A DNA stretch of 64,000 nt, taken from UBA9676 sp963741615. GTDB lineage: Bacteria > Actinomycetota > Actinomycetes > Streptosporangiales > Streptosporangiaceae. Below are positions 60,299-64,000 of this stretch, in pieces. Under the pieces are notes generated by a model. It saw only the letters and a list, made by a program, of their open reading frames with translations, was not told the DNA's origin and ran no database searches. The translations under genes were made by a program, and so were the position numbers. Position 1 is the stretch's first letter. Each line of letters opens with the position of its first letter. The DNA is taken from NCBI GenBank assembly GCA_963741615.1, contig CAVUIU010000002.1, positions 1 through 64,000 on the forward strand. Reading direction: 5' to 3'.

Positions 60299-61501
60299 CT
60301 AGACCCGCTCGAATATCGCGGCGATGCCCTGGCCGCCGCCGATGCACATGGTGGTGAGGGCGTACCTGCCGTTCGTCCGGTGCAGTTCGTACAGGGCCTT
60401 GACGGCGAGGATGGCGCCGGTGGCACCGATCGGGTGGCCCAGCGAAACGCCGCTGCCGTTCGGGTTGGTCCGCTCCGGCGGCAGTCCCAGCTCCCTGACC
60501 ACCGCGAGCGCCTGTGCGGCGAAGGCCTCGTTCACCTCGAAGATGTCGATCTCGTCGAGCTTGAGGCCGGCCCGGTCGAGCACCTTGCGCACCGCGGGGA
60601 CCGGGCCCATCCCCATGATCCTCGGCTCCACTCCCGCGTGGCTGTAGGCAACGAGCCGGCCGAGCGGCGCCGTCCCATGGCTGCTGGCGAAGGACCCAGC
60701 CGCGAGGACCACCGCCGCGGCCGCGTCGTTGACGCCCGACGCGTTCCCCGGCGTGACGGTGCCGTCCTTGGCGAAGGACGGCCGGAGCCTGGCCAGGTCG
60801 TCGACGGTGACACCGGGCCGGATGTGCTCGTCGGCGGCCACGGTCACCGTGCCCTTGCGGCCGGCCACCTCGATCGGCTTTATCTGGTCCGCGAAGAAGC
60901 CGGCCGCTGCCGCGGCGGCGGCGCGGCGGTGGCTCTCGGCGGCGAGCGCGTCCTGGTCCGCCCTGGACACCTGGTATTCGGTCGCGACGTTCTCGGCCGT
61001 GACCCCCATATGGCAGTTGTCGAACGGGTCGGTGAGGGCGCCGACCATCGCGTCGACGGCCACGCCGTCCTGCATCCGCTGGCCCCAGCGCAGGCCGGGG
61101 AGCCAGTACTGGGCGCGGCTCATCGATTCGGCGCCGCCGGCCACCGCGACCTCGCAGTCGCCGAGGCTGATCGCCTGCGCAGCGGACACGATCGCCTGCA
61201 GCCCGCTGCCGCACAGCCGGTTGAGTGTGAAGGCGGGCGTTTCGACCGGGAGCCCCCCGTTCACCGCGGCGACCCGGGAGAGATACATGTCGCGTACTTC
61301 GGTGTGGATCACGTTCCCGAACACCGCGTGGCCTACCTGGGCAGGTTCCACGCCAGCCCTGCTGACCGCCTCGCGGACAACGGCCGCGGCCAGGTCACAG
61401 GGTGGCACCGACGCCAGGCCACCCCCGTACTTGCCGATCGGGGTCCGGACCGCGGACAGGACGAGGACCTCGTGCTGGTTGTCCACTGTCGCTCCATTCA
61501 C
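60299..61501 (-). CDS. phaA: Acetyl-CoA acetyltransferase (beta-ketothiolase)
   Basis: This 400-aa thiolase has the acyl-Cys in TLNRLCGSGLQAIVSAAQA, VNEAFAAQALAV with the active NEAFA, GHPIGATGA (His) and CIGGGQGIAA (second Cys). It condenses two acetyl-CoA to acetoacetyl-CoA, the first step of PHB synthesis. GTG 61501 overlaps the stop of phaB (GTGA); GTG 61486, six bases after GGAG, is an alternative. Together with phaB, phaC and the phasin it forms the storage locus. Confidence 0.92.
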   Translation of the reverse strand: MNGATVDNQHEVLVLSAVRTPIGKYGGGLASVPPCDLAAAVVREAVSRAGVEPAQVGHAVFGNVIHTEVRDMYLSRVAAVNGGLPVETPAFTLNRLCGSGLQAIVSAAQAISLGDCEVAVAGGAESMSRAQYWLPGLRWGQRMQDGVAVDAMVGALTDPFDNCHMGVTAENVATEYQVSRADQDALAAESHRRAAAAAAAGFFADQIKPIEVAGRKGTVTVAADEHIRPGVTVDDLARLRPSFAKDGTVTPGNASGVNDAAAAVVLAAGSFASSHGTAPLGRLVAYSHAGVEPRIMGMGPVPAVRKVLDRAGLKLDEIDIFEVNEAFAAQALAVVRELGLPPERTNPNGSGVSLGHPIGATGAILAVKALYELHRTNGRYALTTMCIGGGQGIAAIFERV

Positions 61502-62319
61502 ATGTCGAGGCCACCGTTGACGGCCCAGATCTGCCCGGTGATGTAGGCGGACTCGTCGGCCGCGAGGAAGCAGACGACGCGCGCGATCTCCTCGGGCTGC
61601 CCCAGCCGGCCCACCGGGATCTGGCCGCGGATCCGCTCCAGCACCTTGTCCGGGATCGTGGCCAGCATGTCGGTGGCGATGAAGCCGGGGGTGACCGCGT
61701 TGACGGTCAGCCCGATCCCGTCACCGACCGGGCGCTGCGCCCGGGCAAGCTGGAAGATGGCCTCCTTGGCCAGTGACTTGGTCAGCCCGAACAGCCCGGA
61801 CTTGGAGGCGGCGTAGTTCGCCTGGCCGATGTTGCCGGTTTCCCCGATCACCGAGGACACGTTGACGATCCGGCCGCTGCCACGTTCGAGCATGTGCTCA
61901 AGCGCGTTCTGGGCCAGGAAGAAGGCGCCGGAGAGATTGACCGCGATGACCTTCTGCCAGTCCTCGGCAGTCATCTTGGCCACGGTCCGGTCGATCGTGA
62001 TGCCCGCGTTGTTGACCAGGACGTCCAGGCGGCCGTGCTGCTCGATGACCTCGCTGATCACCCGGCGGCAGTCGTCGGCGTCGCCGATGTTCCCCTCGTG
62101 CACGGTGATCGGGCGGCCCGGGTAGCCGGCTGCCATGGTGGAGAGGAACTTCTCCGCGCTCTCGTGGTGACGCCAGTAGCCGGCCGCGATCGCCGCCCCC
62201 TGGTCGGCGAAATGGCGGCAGATGGCGGCCCCGATACCGCGTGTCCCCCCCGTCACCAGCGCCACGCGGCCGCTGATGGTGCTCAGCCCGGACGGATGGG
62301 TTTGCCCAACATCGGTCAT
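61498..62319 (-). CDS. phaB: Acetoacetyl-CoA reductase (SDR)
   Basis: This 273-aa SDR has VALVTGGTRGIGAAICRHFA, DVLVNNAGITIDRTVAKMTA, IVNVSSVIGETGNIGQANYA, and ASKSGLFGLTKSLAKEAIF (Tyr-x3-Lys). This order with NIGQANYAASK is typical for PhaB and FabG-like reductases. It reduces acetoacetyl-CoA to (R)-3-hydroxybutyryl-CoA with NADPH. ATG 62319 has AAGGGAGAA upstream. An extra about ten residues after KEAIFQLARAQRPVGDGIG separate it from typical PhaB sequences. Confidence 0.9.
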   Translation of the reverse strand: MTDVGQTHPSGLSTISGRVALVTGGTRGIGAAICRHFADQGAAIAAGYWRHHESAEKFLSTMAAGYPGRPITVHEGNIGDADDCRRVISEVIEQHGRLDVLVNNAGITIDRTVAKMTAEDWQKVIAVNLSGAFFLAQNALEHMLERGSGRIVNVSSVIGETGNIGQANYAASKSGLFGLTKSLAKEAIFQLARAQRPVGDGIGLTVNAVTPGFIATDMLATIPDKVLERIRGQIPVGRLGQPEEIARVVCFLAADESAYITGQIWAVNGGLDM

Positions 62320-62674
62320 CGCCTGGTTCTCCCTTCGGGGGTATGCGGCACCGTCCCGCGCGGTGTCCGCCGTGCCACCCAGGCCCATGTGGAAGGAACA
62401 GCCCCGGAGCGGGGGCTCCAAGGTCTTTGACGCTAAAGCCGGCCGGGCAGCACCGGAACCCGCCGTTGGTCCCGCGAAAAGGGCCATAGGGCCTTACGGG
62501 CTGCCATTATCAGATCGCTGGTCGTCGCCATTCTTGAACGATCATGGCGGGACCGGCGGGACCGGCGGGCGGCCCGCAAGTTGGCGGCAGGGCGGTTCCG
62601 GTATAGCCGCAAGGGCATGACCTTTGATATGCAACGGTCATCAGACGTGGCATCGCCGTGCCCAGGAGGGCGTT
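62320..62674. other. Divergent phaB/phaC intergenic region
   Basis: This 355-bp region must carry promoters for phaB (left) and phaC (right). A short inverted repeat TGACC...GGTCA lies at 62618-62640, upstream of phaC, a possible operator for the locus regulator. No gene is seen; open frames here are shadows. Confidence 0.4.
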
Positions 62675-64000
62675 ATGGGAACCCAGGACGGAGCCGTTGG
62701 CGGGGTGGCTGGCGGGCCGCCAGCCGAGGCGTTCGACCCGCTGGAACTGCTCCAGGCGGCAGGGGATCTGATCGGCCCGGCGGCCGTCGCGCAGGAAGCG
62801 CCGTGGCTCACCGGGGAACTGCTGCGGATGGCGCTCGGCCGCTCCGCCGTCACCTGCGACGAGCGGGATCCTCGGTTCGCGGACCCGACCTGGCGCGGCA
62901 ATCCGTTCTTCCAGGTGCTGGGCCGGGGCTACCGGCTCTTCGAGGAGTGGATCGACCGGCTGGCGGACGACGTGGACGGCCCATGGGACCGGCAGGCGCG
63001 TGCCCGCTACCTGGCCAGCGTCATCACCGCCTCGCTCGCCCCGACCAATTTCTTCCCGACCAACCCGGCCGCGCTCAAGCGTGCCTTTGAGACCGGCGGC
63101 CGTTCCGTGCTGCACGGCGCCCAGAACATGGCCCGGGACCTGGCCAGGGGAGGCACCCCACGGATGGTGACCAGGGATGGCTTCCGGGTCGGGGAGGAGG
63201 TGGGCTGCACCCCCGGGGCCGTGGTCTACCGGGAAGAGCTGTTCGAACTGCTGCAATACCAGCCCACGACGAGCGCCGTCCGCAGCAGGCCGCTGCTGAT
63301 GGTCCCGCCGGAGCTCAACCGCCACTACGTGCTCGACCTCGCACCCGGCCGGAGCCTGGCGGAGTTCGCGGTCAGCCAGGGCATCCAGACGTTCATGATC
63401 GTCTGGCGGAATCCGCGTCCCGAGCTGGGCCACGGGCGCTGGGGCCTGGATGACTATGTCGCCGCGCAGGCCAAGGCGGCCGAGGTGGTCCAGAAGATCA
63501 CGCGCAGCGATTCCGTGAACTGGCTGGGGCTCTGCGCGGGCGGGATCACCATCGCCCTCACGCTCGGGTACCTGGCCGCCAAGGGCGATACCTCGGTGGG
63601 CTCGGCGACATTCATCGTGACCATGCTGACCAACAAATGGCCGAACATCGTGGGCATGATGGACACGCAGAAATCGCGCGCTCAGCTGAGACGGTCCGCC
63701 GCGGCCGGTGAGGTCATCCCCGGCCGCACGCTGCGCAGCACCTTCGCCTGGCTGCGCCCGAACGACCTCGTGTTCAACTACCTGGTCAGCGGGTGGCTGC
63801 TCGGCGAGGACCCGCCCGCGTTCGACGTGCTCGCCTGGAATGACGACGCCACCGCGATGAGCGCGAAGATGGCGCTGGAAAGCACGCAACTGCTCGTGGA
63901 CGGCTCGACGGGGGAGGCGGGGATCACCGTCCTCGACACCGGGGTTGACCTCGCCAAGGTGGGCTGCGACAGCTTCCACATCGCCGGCTCCACCGATCAC
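62675..64000 (+). CDS. phaC: Poly(3-hydroxyalkanoate) synthase, 3' end outside the window
   Basis: The frame is open from ATG 62675 (AGGAGGG at 62664-62670) to the last base, giving 442 residues. PHA synthase hallmarks: RGNPFFQVLGRGYRLFEEWI, TNFFPTNPAALKRAFETGG, LLMVPPELNRHYVLDLAPGR, and the lipase-like box WLGLCAGG with the catalytic Cys at residue 287 (the usual G-x-C-x-G becomes G-L-C-A-G). The catalytic Asp and His are expected beyond the right edge or near it. It polymerises (R)-3-hydroxyacyl-CoA from phaA/phaB and is divergent from phaB. Confidence 0.92.
   Translation, partial: MGTQDGAVGGVAGGPPAEAFDPLELLQAAGDLIGPAAVAQEAPWLTGELLRMALGRSAVTCDERDPRFADPTWRGNPFFQVLGRGYRLFEEWIDRLADDVDGPWDRQARARYLASVITASLAPTNFFPTNPAALKRAFETGGRSVLHGAQNMARDLARGGTPRMVTRDGFRVGEEVGCTPGAVVYREELFELLQYQPTTSAVRSRPLLMVPPELNRHYVLDLAPGRSLAEFAVSQGIQTFMIVWRNPRPELGHGRWGLDDYVAAQAKAAEVVQKITRSDSVNWLGLCAGGITIALTLGYLAAKGDTSVGSATFIVTMLTNKWPNIVGMMDTQKSRAQLRRSAAAGEVIPGRTLRSTFAWLRPNDLVFNYLVSGWLLGEDPPAFDVLAWNDDATAMSAKMALESTQLLVDGSTGEAGITVLDTGVDLAKVGCDSFHIAGSTDH

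Noticed and set aside
62510..64000. 496-aa minus-strand ORF at the right edge
   Set aside because: It is antisense to phaC, whose plus-strand frame has PHA synthase motifs and a ribosome-binding site.

Overview
This is a 64-kb window from the chromosome of a high-GC actinobacterium, probably a soil filamentous or related lineage. The base composition, frequent GTG starts, four-base ATGA/GTGA gene overlaps, a SigK/RskA sigma/anti-sigma pair, an MptA/MptB-like GT-C mannosyltransferase, a MetX/MetY transsulfurylation pair and a PHA (polyhydroxyalkanoate) locus all point that way. The genus cannot be fixed from sequence reading alone.

Region 1 (1-28.2 kb) looks like a decayed, stepwise-assembled genomic island. 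The 3' half of a tRNA-Phe gene (anticodon loop to CCA end) recurs in the same orientation at 17455-17500, 24713-24758 and, degraded, 28118-28157. The window itself opens on 12 bases identical to that tRNA 3' end, followed by a 17-bp terminator-type hairpin and a broken tyrosine recombinase pointing at it. This is the layout left by serial integration into a tRNA gene. Cargo includes a SPFH/stomatin-like protein, an orphan kinase-dimerisation protein, a STAS protein, a SWEET-like transporter with enoyl-CoA hydratase under a divergent Lrp regulator, two insertion sequences (one frameshifted IS110, one DDE element), an ISL3 remnant, metX-metY and CoA-binding genes, OsmC, a flavoprotein lacking a canonical start codon, a 1-Cys peroxiredoxin, a cysteine-dioxygenase-like thiol dioxygenase, and an ECF sigma factor followed by a frameshifted membrane-anchored beta-propeller. 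Lesions are concentrated here.

Region 2 (28.2-38 kb) holds single genes: a SIMPL protein, a YpfJ-type zinc peptidase, an orphan sensor histidine kinase, an SDR enzyme, a 389-aa protein of unknown function, and a large TIR-transmembrane-WD40 protein. Two further proteins (10.5-11.7 kb and 48.5-49.7 kb) resemble the membrane half of the histidine kinase but stop before the kinase core.

Region 3 (38.2-45.8 kb) is one tightly coupled eight-gene plus-strand operon: KdaD-like FAH-family protein, zinc alcohol dehydrogenase, RraA-like protein, MBL-fold hydrolase, SDR, CaiB/BaiF CoA transferase, a solute-binding-protein fold without a signal peptide, and an enoyl-CoA hydratase. It reads as a catabolic pathway for an unidentified carboxylic or sugar acid.

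Region 4 (45.8-59 kb) has a FAD monooxygenase with a divergent TetR regulator and a shared palindrome, a DUF4331 locus with a Tat-exported small protein opposite sigK-rskA, a MinD-like ATPase with a repetitive acidic tail, an 18-bp minisatellite, and two GT-C-type membrane glycosyltransferase genes.

Region 5 (59.3-64 kb) is a PHA storage locus: XRE regulator, phasin with a near-consensus promoter, phaA, phaB and a divergent phaC that runs off the right edge.
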